Shown here in pieces: positions 1 to 11,640 of a stretch of DNA of 64,000 nucleotides. The notes under the pieces are model-generated. The model saw only the letters and a list, made by a program, of their open reading frames with translations. It was not told where the DNA came from and did no database searches. Numbering within the stretch: the first letter of the stretch is position 1; every line of letters starts with the position of its first letter. The stretch is from the NCBI GenBank assembly GCA_949126835.1, contig OX421492.1, forward strand, positions 45,839,498 through 45,903,497. The letters run 5' to 3'. This DNA is from Anisus vortex (taxonomy: Eukaryota; Mollusca; Gastropoda; Planorbidae). Position numbers and translations under genes: made by a program.

Positions 1-419
1 TTATTAGAAGTCTCTAGATTCTGCTAATCTGTAGCCCAAGCTAGGGGTTCCTTGACTGACAGGTCTATGCAGTAATGTAGTTATATTCGTGATAAGTATC
101 TTCAACACATTTCTCAACAATGATAGATCAAAAAACTCCAGTTGTTGAATAAACAATTTTATTTAAATTGTAGACTCAATATAAACGATCAATAAACTTT
201 ATCAACTGATGGCAACATAAGTTTCAATAAAATGACATTATATGTACAAGTATTAATATAGCGACTTCACTCGACAAACTTCCAAACTGAACTAACTTTA
301 AGGAGGTCGGGACTTTCCAAAGAAAACTATCATCGAAGATTCTACAGGGTCTTAATACGCATTTTAACCTCTTTCTCTATAATTACTACGATCCAGAATT
401 ATCCTCCAATTTCCACGGG
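1..419. other. no gene recognised
   Basis: AT-rich sequence with no open frame or repeat that I recognise. It may be the degraded 5' part of the LINE that follows, but I could not find an endonuclease N-terminus in it. Confidence 0.3.
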
Positions 420-2217
420 ATTTGAACGAATTATTTTATTTAAACTGCCCTCAGGGCATAAAGGTCAAACCTTGGTCGCCTTGGACTCTGATACGCACTT
501 GTTAAGAGGTCAATGCCTTACTACGTCATTCATTTAGTACCGATATTCGTAACAATATGCACACCAGACATAGAGGTATTGTGTGTCAGCCTCAGGCCGT
601 ACTATCTACCGAGAGAATTAGCACAAATATATGTAACACTTGTTTACATCCCACCCACAGCCAACACCGATATCGCTATCAGCCAGTTACTGGACATGAT
701 AAATGAACAGGAATCAACAAGCCCTGACTCTGTTCGTCTTGTCCTAGGGGACTTTAATCAACTATCACTACGTCAGTCATTACCAACCTATTCTCAGTAT
801 GTGTAAGGTCCTACAAGACTTTAAAGAACACTGGACATGTGTTACGGTAATATAACAAGTGCTTATGTCTCTCACAGTCTGTTTCCTCTCGGAGAATCGG
901 ATCACACAATGATACACCTTACCCCTCGTTACAAACCAGTCTTAAAGTTGTCAAAACCTGAAATTAAATTTATTCAGATATGGTCAGAAGAGGCGGTGGA
1001 AAGACTACAAAGCTGTCTAGAACAAACTGATTGGAATGTCTTTATAAATAATTGTCCCAACATTCATCAACTAACAGATACTGTCAACTCCTACATTATT
1101 TTTTTGTAGAAAATATTATCCCTCGAAGGAAAATTAGGGTATTTAACAACAACAAACCTTGGATGACTAAAGCAATTAAAGAAGCAATATTGAACAAGAA
1201 AAATGCTTTTAAGAATGGTAGGCCTACATCAGAATTTATTTCTACAAAAAAAAGAACTTAAAAAGAAAATACATGAAGGCAAAAAAGAATATAAACAAAA
1301 AATTGAAGGTTTCGTTCGTATGAACAATTCAAAAGCATGTTGGGATGGCCTAAAGAAAATCACGGGCTATGTACCCAAGCATAACACACTGTGTGTGAAT
1401 GAAGATATTAATACTTTTATCAACCAACTAAATAATTTTTACTGCCGTTTTGACTGTCACGATTTTAGATCTATTCACCTAGGCATAATGTCATTTAATT
1501 TAACTCTAGATGAATGTCAAGAAGGTTTCAGTGTTGATGTTGTGACGTCACTGTTTAAACAAGTAAACATAGCCAAAGCGTCAGGACCAGACAGAATAAG
1601 TGGGCGACTAGTAAAGCTTTGTGCGGAACAGCTGTCCTTTATTTTTTGCTTCCTTTTTAATCAATCTTGGGAAAATCACACTATTCCTATTATCTGGAAA
1701 ACCTCAGAGATTGTGCCCGTACCAAAGAAAGAAAAAGTCCTTGGCAACAATGACCTCCGTCCTGTCGCTTTAACATCTATTATCATGAAATGTTTTGAGA
1801 AAATTATTCTCAGACGTATACTAAATAAGGTGCACAAAAGCCTTGATCTCTACCAATTTGCCTACAAAAAAGGCAGAAGCGCTGAGGATGCTGTGTTATT
1901 AATGTTAGATAGACTGTACCACCATCTAGACACGCCGAAGAATTACGCTTGAATACTCTTCGTTGACTTTTCATCTGCCTTTAATACCATCCAACCACAC
2001 CTTATGATACAGAAACTATCTGCTTGAAATGTCAGTCAACGCATCCAAGCCTGGCTCATGCAATTTTTGATAAACCGCCCTCAATTTGTCAGAGTAGAGG
2101 GATGTACCTCACAAATAAGAGAAATAAGCACTGGAGCGCCTCAAAGTTGTGTCCTCTCTCCCTTTCTATACACAATTTACACCAATGACATTCAAAGTTC
2201 GGCAATCGATCCAGTAT
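420..2217 (+). mobile_element. Rex1/Babar-type LINE, 3'-truncated relic
   Basis: Broken ORF of a non-LTR retrotransposon. Frames 513-806 and 837-1109 read as the end of an APE-type endonuclease: LVYIPPTANTD, VLGDFNQLSL, then GESDHTMIHL. A linker containing NNNKPWMTKAIKEAI follows. Frame 1203-1952 starts the reverse transcriptase with SGPDRISGRLVKLCAEQL, WKTSEIVPVPKK, LRPVALTSIIMKCFEKI and YQFAYKKGRSAEDAV. A stop (TGA, 1950-1952) interrupts this, and the frame continues ILFVDFSSAFNTIQPHL and STGAPQSCVLSPFLYTIYTND before breaking off near 2217, ahead of the catalytic YADD box. At least two frameshifts and internal stops make it a dead copy. The wording matches the Rex1/Babar group of CR1-like LINEs. 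The 3' half of a related copy lies at 48062-48960 on the other strand. Confidence 0.85.
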
Positions 2218-2363
2218 TGTAACTTTGTAGCAACGTGTCAGCTGCGTTCGTCTAGTGTCTAGGTATAATTCAATGATGTCTCTGAATCCCTATTTTCTAT
2301 AAATTGTTTTCATTAAAAATATGGTTGATTTGAAAGACGAGATAAAACAATATAAATAATTAC

Positions 2364-2408
2364 CTGACTTGGTTTTTGAAGAGGTGATGTTGGGCTCAAT
2401 GGGGAAGG
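2364..2408 (-). CDS. small proline-rich exon of an unidentified gene (partial)
   Basis: On the minus strand this 45-nt segment follows a pyrimidine-rich acceptor (TCTGTTTGCAG) and ends at a donor (CAG/GTAATT). It encodes 15 residues, PSPLSPTSPLQKPSQ, in the phase left by the exon at 2817-2890. Two independent splice-site pairs with matching phase and no stop argue for a real gene whose 3' part lies beyond the left edge. I do not recognise the protein. The proline/serine content suggests a disordered cytoplasmic linker. Confidence 0.5.
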
Positions 2409-2816
2409 CTGCAAACAGAAATATTAAATTTTAACATCAATATTTAATATTCCTTCAATACCCAATGGCAGCTGATTATTATAGTGACTATGATTTTTGG
2501 ATGCACAATTATAATAAATGTGTATTAACAACTTAATTTTTTTTTACCATTAGAGACAGTATAATAAAAAACAGTTTTATGTTAAACTATCACCACCAAG
2601 AAAAAAACTGTATGTTAATTTGATTGTCAATGATTTAAACTTGATACAGATATTTGAGGTATTCTCTTTTATAAAGTAAAGAAAAAGACTACAATAAGTA
2701 ACTAGATAGACCGATCTCTAGTTCTTTAATAAATATATGAATCAATGGCCAGTTGACAAATTAACAGACAATGAAAATGTTACCTTAAATATATTATTAG
2801 TGAGAAAAATACTTAC

Positions 2817-2890
2817 GGGGGGAGGTGGTGGCCTTCTTCCTGAAGGCACCATTCTTAGTTTTCTACGAGCCCAGTTTTTGAATGGAACAG
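2817..2890 (-). CDS. exon of an unidentified gene ending in a proline run (partial)
   Basis: A 74-nt minus-strand segment between an acceptor (ATTTATAAAG) and a strong donor (CCC/GTAAGTAT). Only one frame is open. It reads VPFKNWARRKLRMVPSGRR and then five prolines, continuing in phase into the exon at 2364-2408. The basic patch followed by polyproline would suit a juxtamembrane or SH3-ligand region, but that is inference. I found no upstream exon: the exon must end with one base of a split codon and may lie at the far end of a long intron. Confidence 0.5.
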
Positions 2891-3589
2891 CTTTATAAAT
2901 ATAATAAAACAAAGAGTGAATAGAAATTGTTTTGAATCAATGAAAATGTCATTAACTGCTTCCATAGTAATATTAATTTTATTTGTCAAATTGGTGTAAG
3001 ATAAAACAAACATCCACAAGTCATTACCATAAAGTGAATAATTCATGTCTTGGGCCAACTCAACAACAAAATAAAATAACATATAGCTACAGTCATAGTG
3101 TCAATTGATGTATGACTTTCTGTTAGTCATGTTTTCAAAAGGACTACATTTAAAGCTATTGTTGTCTTAGCAAATAACCTGGCTGATCATTCACAAACAC
3201 CCTTATTTGTGCAAGGGAAAGCACTCTCAAACACCTTTTTCTCCTTTTGTTATGATGAGCTAGAGGGTCAAATTTAAACAAATGAGGAAGTCAATTTTTG
3301 TATGTACTTTAAACCATCAATAGACTCTTTTGATCAAAATGTTTGCATCAAAATGAAAGCAATGAGTTTTGAAAATAAACAGGTCATCAAGATATAATGA
3401 ATGTAATTTTGATCTAAGAGAATATAAAAATATGTATTATTTCAATTTTTCATGTGATTTTTATCTGCTCAGTTGTTGTTTTTCTAGACACTCAGAATTA
3501 GGTATTAACACAAATATAGTAGACTTCATGAATTATAGTGAAAACTGTTTTTAGTAATGATCATGAAATCAGCATGTTGATGAAGTAAT
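2891..3589. other. no feature recognised
   Basis: AT-rich and without a convincing exon or repeat. If the two exons to its left are real, this is an intron of that minus-strand gene. Confidence 0.3.
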
Positions 3590-4110
3590 TAAAAAATCAA
3601 ACAAAAAACTTAGGCTTCATAAAAACTTCAACAAATAAAATAAATGTTAAATAGAACATTAAAATAAAATGCTATCTAACAATAGTTAAACCCAGTGCTT
3701 TTTTTGTACAAAAATAGGTGCCAGTACTCAGTGATGGATTGCCTAACTTTTAAAGCAGTTTCGCTTTTTATATTTTAATTCTTATATACACGCAATTATA
3801 AATAATTCAATTTTAACAAATTAACAATATATTAAATTAATAATAAACGTTAAAATACAAGAAAAGTTATTATTTTTTCCCCACATTGAAAAAGGTGCTG
3901 GTACGCCGTACTGGTGCGTACCGTCACAAAAAAAGCACTGGTTAAACCTATACTAGAATATGCAACTTTGATATGGGACCCATAAACTAAAGAAAACATT
4001 TAAAAAATAGAACAAAAAGCTGTAAATTTGATTACAAGTGCATATTTACAACTGACAAGAGTAACACCAATAGTTAAATCACAAAATAACAAATGCATAT
4101 AAGTTCTCAT
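3590..4110 (+). mobile_element. LINE reverse-transcriptase C-terminal relic, copy 1, split by a hAT MITE
   Basis: Reading across the inserted element (3685-3948), the plus strand gives KLGFIKTSTNK, then KPILEYATLIWDP, then LITSAYLQLTRVTPIVK. This is the thumb/C-terminal region of a CR1/jockey-like LINE (family pattern RPVLEYAS-VWDP). The peptide LTRVTPIVK recurs at 8583-8690 (minus) and near 15310 (plus), so the same LINE is present three times in this window. Stops show it is dead. Confidence 0.75.
3693..3940. mobile_element. hAT MITE, 248 bp, 8-bp target duplication
   Basis: The ends are CAGTGCTTTTTTTGT at the left and its inverse at the right. The element is flanked by the perfect 8-bp direct repeat GTTAAACC (3685-3692 and 3941-3948). 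CAG termini with an 8-bp duplication are the hAT signature. There is no coding capacity. Removing the element and one repeat restores the LINE reading KPILEYATL. Confidence 0.85.
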
Positions 4111-4144
4111 TCCTCCCTAAGTGTCATCCTTGTATGGCAAAAGG

Positions 4145-4461
4145 GATGTACTTAACATATAACTAAATGTACTTAACATATAACTAAATGTACTTAACAT
4201 ATAATTAAATGTACTTAACATATAACTAAATGTACTTAACATATAACTAAATGTACTTAATATATAACTAAATGTACTTAACAAAAAACTAAATGTACTT
4301 AACATATAACTAAATGTACTTAACATATAACTAAATGTACTTAATATATAACTAAATGTACTTAACATATAATTAAATGTACTTAACATATAACTAAATG
4401 TACTTAACATATAACTAAATGTACTTAACATATAACTAAATGTACTTATCATATAACTAAC
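4145..4461. repeat. 21-bp minisatellite, about 15 copies
   Basis: Tandem units of TGTACTTAACATATAACTAAA with single-base variants. Because 21 is a multiple of 3 it gives a meaningless minus-strand ORF repeating YMLSTFS. It begins where the LINE relic ends. Confidence 0.95.
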
Positions 4462-5970
4462 TATAAGAGAGTGTAATCTGAAGCAGTATTGGTCAGGGGT
4501 AGTACACATTTTGAGCATAAATCTTAGAATTTCTTCAAATCTTACAGAAAAGAACGAATAAAAATTCATCATTTTTGAATCTATGATAAAGACATCAGAT
4601 GTCACTAATAAAAAAAATTAATTACATATAATTTCATTTATTTTTTATGACATTCCTTGTTATAGGTTATATATAATATAATAATATATCTAATTATGAT
4701 ATGCATTTTATTTCTGTCTTAAATTTAAATTTAAAAGAATGAGTGGGTGCTTATTTTTTAATACCTTTTTTGTCCGAAATTGTCTTTTTTTTTAATTAAA
4801 CACAATTTTAGATGATTTAAGTTGTTTGGGGAAATCTGTTAAATGTATCTTAAAATTGATGTTGCTCCCCCCAGTAAAGTAACTAGTAAAAAATCACCAA
4901 AGGTAGGGTTGTTAAAATGTGTGCCTCTTTAGAATGTTAATTTTCATGTATAATTACGATAACATAAATAGATTAGAGAAAATGTCAGTGTGGCACCTAT
5001 CTAAACTTTGTAATGGTACTGACCAATCCCTAAACCCAGAACACATTATGGTACTTAGTTGTGCAGTTCTGGAAGCCTGTTGCAGCAAATTACTTTAATA
5101 GAGCATTAAATGGTGGCACAAATAGCTGATGCAACCATTTTAATAATTAACTTTTCTTTAGTGCTGATTTCAAGTACCAAGTATTTATTGTAAATAAACT
5201 TAGTCTACCCAGCACTAAGGATCAATTTGGTCTTATGGAATTACAAGAAGGAAGGGAAAAATACTGTCCTGCTTGACAAAGTGTACAACTGTTTAGAAAC
5301 TTTGATAACACTATAATGCGATAAACTCTATAGTATCTAATTACACCATCAATTTAACATTTTATTACTATGTGATAGCTGGTGTTTCATTACACTGACT
5401 GACTAATATAATATATACACTGACTAGTAAAAACTGGGAAAATGAGGGCATTTATACACAGCAGACTACCAATTGACTGACAATTTTAATTCCTGATTTA
5501 TCTGCAATTTATCCAGTAGGATGTACAGTATCTATGATCATTTAACACATTCAAGATGAAAAACCATGAAAGTTGAAAGTGCATTTTTAGCACCATTACA
5601 CGGCAAAGTGTTCAATAGGCCCTACAGCCTACACAATGTTAACAAGACTGGTGACACACATATCAAATTAGATAATGATTGAAATGTATCACTCTCTGCA
5701 GTTTTTGTGATAAAGTGAAAATGTGATAATATAAAATATGAATGGTATTTTGTAACATAGGAAGTCAAAACAATTAGGTTAAATGTTTCCAATTAAGGCA
5801 ATTGGTAACCAATGTTAAGGGTTGGATTGCTAGAAGAATACTTTCAAGTGCTATAATAAAATCTTTCAATTTATGCTACAACATCCAAAAAAATTAGGTA
5901 AAACTAAGTTTTTTTATTACCAATATGGCTGACTCCATTACATGTTAAAGATATGTTTTATTATATCACA
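4462..5970. other. no gene recognised
   Basis: AT-rich intergenic or intronic DNA. I saw no transposon termini, exon-like segments or RNA genes. Confidence 0.3.
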
Positions 5971-6905
5971 TCAACAACAAGGTGATGAACAAAAATAAAC
6001 TCTAAATCAACAACAAGGTGATAAACAGAACTAAACTATAAATCAACAACAAGGTGATGAGCAGAACTAAACTCTAAATCAACAACAAGGTGATAAACAG
6101 AACTAAACTCTAAATCAACAACAAGGTGATGAACAAAACTAAACTCTAAATCAACAACAAGGTAATAATAATAATAATAATAACGGTGCTTATAGAGCGC
6201 ATATCCCGTTGGTGACAGTTCTATGTGCTGACGACAGTTACAGAATACAGACAGACAACAAAATATATAATAATACACTTATTCTGCTGACGAAATAGGT
6301 GAGTCTTCAGTCGGCTCCTGAAGGTGTCATAGCTAGGGCTCTGGCGAAGCTGTAGTGGGAGGTGATTCCAAGCGGATGGTCCTGCGTAGGAAAATGAACG
6401 TTCGCCAGCGGACACTAGCCTCACATGAGGGATCCGCAGAGTCAGAAGCCGAACGAAGTGGGCGGGACTGGGTGTAGAGCTCCAGACAAGAGTGAAGGTA
6501 ATCCGGGACACAAATATTCAGGCACTTATAGCAGAGAGAAGCCAGCTTATACGAGATCCGGTTGTTGATGGGTAGCCAGTGCAGAGATCGGAGCAGAGGA
6601 GTGATATTATTTGACTTCTTCTTCTTGAAAACTAGTCGGGCTGCGCAGTTGGATACGATACGTTGGAGTCCTTGAAGGAAGGAGGCCGAGAGACCAGCCA
6701 AAAGCGAATTGCAATAGTCCAAGCAGGAAAAGAGGAGAGAGATAATGAGCTTAACGCAAGCTTCCTTGGTGAGATAACGATGGATGGCAGAAATACGACG
6801 CAGATGGTGATGAACCGAACAAAACTCTAAATCAACAACAAGGTGATAAACAGAACTAAACTCTAAATCAACAACAAGGTGATAAACAGAACTAAATAAA
6901 CACTA
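5971..6905. repeat. 36-bp minisatellite interrupted by a LINE insertion
   Basis: Units of about 36 bp (core TCAACAACAAGGTGATGAAC) occupy 5971-6163 and resume at about 6806-6905. The gap is filled by an unrelated LINE 3' fragment, so the array predates the insertion. Confidence 0.9.
6164..6805 (-). mobile_element. 5'-truncated LINE, reverse-transcriptase C-terminus and 3' tail
   Basis: The minus strand encodes the C-terminal domain of a CR1/jockey-like LINE in two overlapping frames. It reads MDYCNSLLAGLSASFLQGLQ, AARLVFKKKKSNNITPLL, SLHWLPINNRISYKLASLC and PDYLHSCLELYTQSRPLRS, then a frameshift, then SFSYAGPSAWNHLPLQLRQS and FRSRLKTHLF. The 3' end has a (TAA)n run at 6163-6184, as expected of a LINE tail. 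It sits inside the 36-bp minisatellite, which dates it as a later 5'-truncated insertion. The 3' ORF is only mildly damaged, so it is younger than the other LINE relics nearby. Confidence 0.85.
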
Positions 6906-7019
6906 AATCAGCAACAATCATTTCTTAATTTTATACTAGCAAGGTTTCCAGACTACTTGCAACTACATGTATTACTTAAAATTTAACCATTGTATTTTCA
7001 TTTAGTTTTTAAAAGTTAT

Positions 7020-8690
7020 TCTCTTATCTTATATATTAAGGATGTTCCTTCTACAAAAAAAATTATTGCTTCCTAAATTCATCCCTGGTCTGAGTCTAGT
7101 CTTGCATTTTGATTGATGTTTTAATAAAAAGATGTTAAATTAATGGTGTTCCTGGTTTGCTCAAGAACCCATTCCATGTCTGGATGCCACTTGGGAAGAA
7201 TGCATTCGTTCTTGTATATGGGAAAATAAAAGTGTTTTCATCTTTGTGTCTATCTGAGCATTGTAACCTATTGTTATTGTGTTGTATTTCTAAGTTAGAA
7301 TTTAATGCCTTATCTAATATTACAACTTTACTCTTTGCACTTCTGTCCTCTAGTGTTTCTAGGAGTAGTAATTTACCGTATATATACTCACGTATAAGTC
7401 ACACTTTTTAAATCAAAATTTCAACAAAAAGTAGGGTGCGACTTATACACCCAACACTGTTTTTAAAAAGTACAAAAAACATCACAACTCTGTCATTAAG
7501 CTGCAAATATCACCATTAGTGGTGGTTGTTATGATGTAGAATTACTAGGCCTACATTTTACATTTAAAAAACTTTTGTAGGGGTAAATTTACAATCTTTA
7601 TAAAACTGAAATTGTAATTGACAAATATTTTGCTTTTGAACTTTTGAACCGATTTTGTATTGCCGAAACAAATTTATAAGTTTAAGGCGGCATTTGTTTG
7701 TAGGCCTATTGAACGCAAATTACATTATGGAAAGAATCGTAAATGTGTAAAAGCCTCTGTAGGCCTATAATATAGGTAAAAGTTTGTACACTAGTAGCTT
7801 AAGATTCAGGTGCATTTTATTTAGGACCTATGGCCTAGGCCTACAGCCTACTAAGGCAGTGTTTCCAAGAAAACCGCGCGCACCATGTCCGCCTGCCCTA
7901 GCATTGTTTCCAAAACCTCAATTGGCCAATCGACACATTTCAAGACATTTCAGAAACATTCTGCATTCAAACTTTTTTCTTCAAATCTATATAAAAAAGT
8001 TTAAAAAAACAGCTCACTGTCGATGGCGAAGCCAGCACTCTCCCCTTTTTAAATTTTGTTCGCGCAGTAGCGTTTGAAATCATTACAAACAATGTTAATA
8101 ATGGTAATTAGTTCACTTGTATAGTGCAACTATCAATAATGGCACCACTATGTCTAGGCGACGTTCAGTCTAATGACGCACTTCAAAAGATTATTTTTTT
8201 TTACCCACTATAGTATGACAATAGGGATATGAACTTGAGTAGGGTCGGGGACTTAGATGAAGAAACAGATAGCTTACTTTCTCATATCATCTGTAGGTTT
8301 AATGATTGGTTGTTTAAAATAAATGAAGCCCTGGCTTTATTTGATTATGTTTACTCGATTGAAACCATTTTTAAGGAAAGTTTCCAAATTAGGGTGAATA
8401 TTTAGTAACTTTTATGTTTAAAAGGTAGGGCCTATGCATTTTTGAGAAGTTAAAAGACAGTGTAACACCTAGAAACCGAAAATGCGACTTATGCGGGTGT
8501 CAATGACAACATATACGAAAAAAAATCTTAAACTAGGGATGTGACCTATCCACCGGTGCGACTTATACGTGAGTATATATGGTAACTATTGGTGTTACTC
8601 TTGTCAGTTGAGAATTTGCAACTAGTAAGGAAACTTTTGTCTCTTTTCTAACTTTGTTCTAAATTCTAAATGTTTTCTTTTTAGTATTAT
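7020..8690 (-). mobile_element. LINE 3' relic, copy 2, split by a TA-flanked TIR element
   Basis: On the minus strand 8690-8585 reads toward SLLVANSQLTRVTPIV. After the inserted element (7376-8582), 7373-7020 continues LLLLETLEDR, then NAFFPSGIQTWNGFLSKPG (the FFP-I-WN-LP motif that closes jockey/CR1 ORF2), then a 3'UTR ending in CTTATCTTATA-like repeats. The same 3' end occurs at 11641-11835 and near 51955-52040. Confidence 0.75.
7376..8582. mobile_element. 1.2-kb TIR transposon with TA target duplication
   Basis: The termini are CCGTATATATACTCACG at the left and, inverted, CCATATATACTCACG at the right, continuing TATAAGTC-CAC on both sides (about 26 bp of imperfect TIR). It is flanked by TA on each side. 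Deleting it plus one TA restores CAATAGTTAAAT, the reading in the LINE copies at 4060-4080 and 15310-15325, so the boundaries are well supported. No transposase ORF is visible, so it is non-autonomous, and the superfamily is uncertain (TA duplication fits Tc1/mariner-like and some others). A reverse-oriented broken copy lies at 39480-41402. Confidence 0.8.
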
Positions 8691-9153
8691 AATTAGTGAT
8701 TTCAATAAGGTAATATTAGGGCCACTGTGCCTACAATAAAAATATTGTTGAAAATAATTATATGTAGGCATAAGCCTTATGGCCTAAAGTTTCCACTGAA
8801 ATGTTCAGCTTGCTTTTACTATATATTAGGCTACTGAAGTTTTGTCATAAATTATAGAGCTCCTTACAATTACAAAAACTAAGTCACCTACCTAAGTCTA
8901 AGTATTTTATTAAATAATTGAACATATATACATATAAACATATATTAAAATAGGCAAATATAAATTTAATTATAGCTTAATTTATTGGACCCTTTTTTAA
9001 TCTTTTACTTATGAAATTAATGACCTACTAACTAGGTAGGCCCTACAGTAAAAAATAAAACAGTAGGCCTAGCCCATAGTGAGTTTCAAAGCTCAAGATT
9101 CTAGGCATAGACCTATGGTCAACACTACATTTACATATTATTTAGTAAGTAGT
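8691..9153. other. no feature recognised
   Basis: AT-rich, with scattered TAGGCCTA words. No gene, and no transposon termini that I could pair. Confidence 0.3.
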
Positions 9154-9163
9154 ATTAGTAGTA

Positions 9164-9452
9164 TGAGGGGGCTCGGTGGCCGTGTAGCAGCATGTTCGGC
9201 TGGCTTAAATCGTACTGAAGGTCCTGGGTTTGAATCCTGGTGTAGGCTAGGATTTTTCCGAGTCTGGAGGGTGTCCCTGAGTCTACCCAGCTCTGATGGG
9301 TACCTGACCTTAAATGGGGTAAAAAGTATAGGAGGCTGTGCATAGTGCTGGCCACACAATCAGCTAGTATGCCTTCACCACAGAAACTAGTGAACCTTGC
9401 TTCACTGGACCTATGGACTATGGATCAATTTGGTCCGACGGGTACTTTACTA
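9164..9452 (+). mobile_element. tRNA-derived SINE, full length
   Basis: The head carries an A-box-like stretch (GGCCGTGTAGCAGC, near 9178) and a B box GGTTTGAATCC (9227-9237). A conserved body (GGGTGTCCCTGAGT, CCAGCTCTGATGGGTACC) and a 3' segment ATGGATCAATTTGGTCCGAC follow. It is flanked by the direct repeat ATTAGTAGTA (9154-9163 and 9453-9462). Other copies: 57364-57579 (minus), 62867-63115 (plus) and a 3' fragment at 38802-38915. Confidence 0.85.
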
Positions 9453-9462
9453 ATTAGTAGTA

Positions 9463-9770
9463 AGTAGGCGTAGGCTACACTTACCTACTTACAATACAAT
9501 CCTACAAAGTTATAAAATTGCTGACGTAAAAAAAACAACAACATGGGTGTGACTGGTGTGACTAAGACTATGATATTGTCTATGATGGTATGACATAAAC
9601 ATTGAGTAGACTTACTACACATACCATGACATTAGAAATAGGCTAAATAAAACTCCTCTGTGAACTTTGATTTATTAAACTTATTGACATTCAACATTGA
9701 CATGAATATCTAGACTCGTAAACTATACTAGTCTTGGCCTTTTGCGGCTATGCCTATAGTATAGACTATA
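9463..9770. other. no feature recognised
   Basis: A short AT-rich stretch between the SINE and a hAT element, without visible genes or repeats. Confidence 0.3.
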
Positions 9771-9778
9771 GACTAGAC

Positions 9779-10554
9779 CAAAGGTTCTCAACGGGGGCAA
9801 TATCGCCCCCCAGGGGGCGATTAGAAGCTTTAGGGGGGCGATAACATTCCCGGGGGCGATTGGGGGGGCGATGAAGGGCAAGTGGGCGGTACATACGTAC
9901 CTTCTATAATTTCAACAACTCAGCTATTTGAATCAATTAGTTTTTAGATGAAATATGATGTAAACGCAAGTGTTACTAAATATCTGATATCTCCCAACAG
10001 TAGGCATACATATTATTGAACAATAAATAAGAATCGCAATGACTTTTCGATGAAGTAGGGGGGGGGGGTCAGTATTTGGCAAATATGGTATGCGGTCGTC
10101 TCGTCTTATGGTTGATTCACCGGACTGTCGCCTTAACATCTGCTAATATTACTCTTATATTACTCTTTTGATGTTTTACCGAGATGTCCTTTAATGCGTT
10201 TGAATCCTTCGTAAAGAGGTAACCACAATAGCTGAGCGGTATAGATACGTAGTAATTATACAAACTGGGTAGTAATTAAAATGCTTGAAAATATTCATAT
10301 AAATTCTTTAGTCATATAATATTTATACAATTTTCAAATAATTTTTACAGATCTATCATATCATTTCAAAGTTATAAATGCAAGCCATTTAATTTTTTAT
10401 AAAAGAAAAACAAATTGAAATATTACCTCAAATGAAAAGGGTTAATTATCTCCCTTTAATTAACAAATGTTTCCGCTAAAATTAAGTTGGGGGGCGGTGA
10501 GCGGAAAAAAAATGTAAAAGTGGGCGGTGAGCCGAAAAAGGTTGAGAACCTATG
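9779..10554. mobile_element. non-autonomous hAT element, 776 bp
   Basis: Termini CAAAGGTTCTCAAC and, inverted, CATAGGTTCTCAAC. Flanked by GACTAGAC (9771-9778) and GACTAGAG (10555-10562), an 8-bp duplication with one change. The subterminal GGGCGGTGAGC and GGGGGCGAT blocks are typical of SPIN/Charlie-like hATs. The AT-rich interior resembles, in inverse orientation, the interiors of 15349-16554 and 60912-62166 (AGATGTCCTTTAATG; CAAACTGGGTAGT). Confidence 0.85.
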
Positions 10555-10562
10555 GACTAGAG

Positions 10563-11081
10563 TCCTGACTAGACTATAGTATAGATAGGGCCTACTTCTA
10601 CTGATCTGCTCTACAGAGGAACAGTCAGTGCAGTGTCATCAACGTCCTACAGATACGAAACAAGCAACAAGTCAAGTACAATTACAAGTCCAAGTCATTA
10701 TTAAATGAGCCTAGCCTACTTACCTACTTGTTATTTTAATTGTTATTTTATTATTATTATTCTATCAGTTTATCAGTTATCAGATAATTCCATCGGTCAA
10801 CGAATATCCTATTTATTGTCTAAAGTCTAGTAATACGCTTTACTTTAATATTTACCGTTTTAAAAGCTGATCAGAAGCGAAAATCCCCAAATTAACTCGA
10901 GTAGTATGATCGTCGCAAATATAAATGTTTTCGTAATAAATCTTCCTGGTTTGAACTTCCTAGTTTAGCAAACTTCCTCATCAGTACTCAGAAAAAAACT
11001 GTGTCCATTATTTAAATACATAGGTCAGGGATATTTCATACCTACATAATATTTTACTTTTACATTTATTTGTGGCCTACG
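10563..11081. other. no feature recognised
   Basis: AT-rich sequence without identifiable coding or repeat structure. Confidence 0.3.
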
Positions 11082-11089
11082 CCCCACAT

Positions 11090-11307
11090 CAGGGGTCGGG
11101 AACCCATGGCTCGCAAGCCAGATGTGGCTCTTTTGACGGCTGCATCTGGCTCGCAGACAAATGTTCGATTATTAAAGAAATGTTTTTTTTAAGACTTTTT
11201 GATCTATATATTAATTGCATATTTTTAAACATAATGTAGCCTATGGCTCTCACAGAATTACTTTTCAAAATATGTGGTATCAAAGACAAAAAGGTTCCCG
11301 ACCCCTG
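11090..11307. mobile_element. hAT MITE, 218 bp
   Basis: The inverted termini CAGGGGTCGGGAACC match over 15 bp. Flanks are CCCCACAT (11082-11089) and CCCTACAT (11308-11315), an 8-bp duplication with one mismatch. Subterminal blocks (ATGGCTCGCA, TGTGGCTC) are as in Charlie-like MITEs. No coding capacity. Confidence 0.9.
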
Positions 11308-11315
11308 CCCTACAT

Positions 11316-11640
11316 ATATAATTTATATATTAAAGGCCTACTACCGTAAATATAGAGGAGAGGTCTTTCCCATATGCTGGACAGCGACCCGGTAGGCCTA
11401 CCATGTAGAAATTAGGCCTATAAAACTTTGAAATGTAGGCCAAACACAATAATTAGGTCCATATCGCCAAATCATATCCAGTAAAATATTTAGAAAGACA
11501 TAGGCCTACAAAAAAATACGTAGTTTTCTTTTTCTGTAGGCCCTATAAATAATCTATAAGCTTAGGCTAAATTAAATTTAGGCTAAGTAGAGTGAATTAG
11601 AAACAGTTCAAACACATAATAGGCCTATAAGTAAACCTAC
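11316..11640. other. TAGGCCTA-rich spacer
   Basis: Dense in the palindromic word TAGGCCTA and variants. No gene or transposon ends seen. Confidence 0.4.

Noticed and set aside
4117..4605. 162-codon minus-strand ORF of repeating YMLSTFS
   Set aside because: It is a translation of the 21-bp minisatellite; a period divisible by 3 keeps it open.
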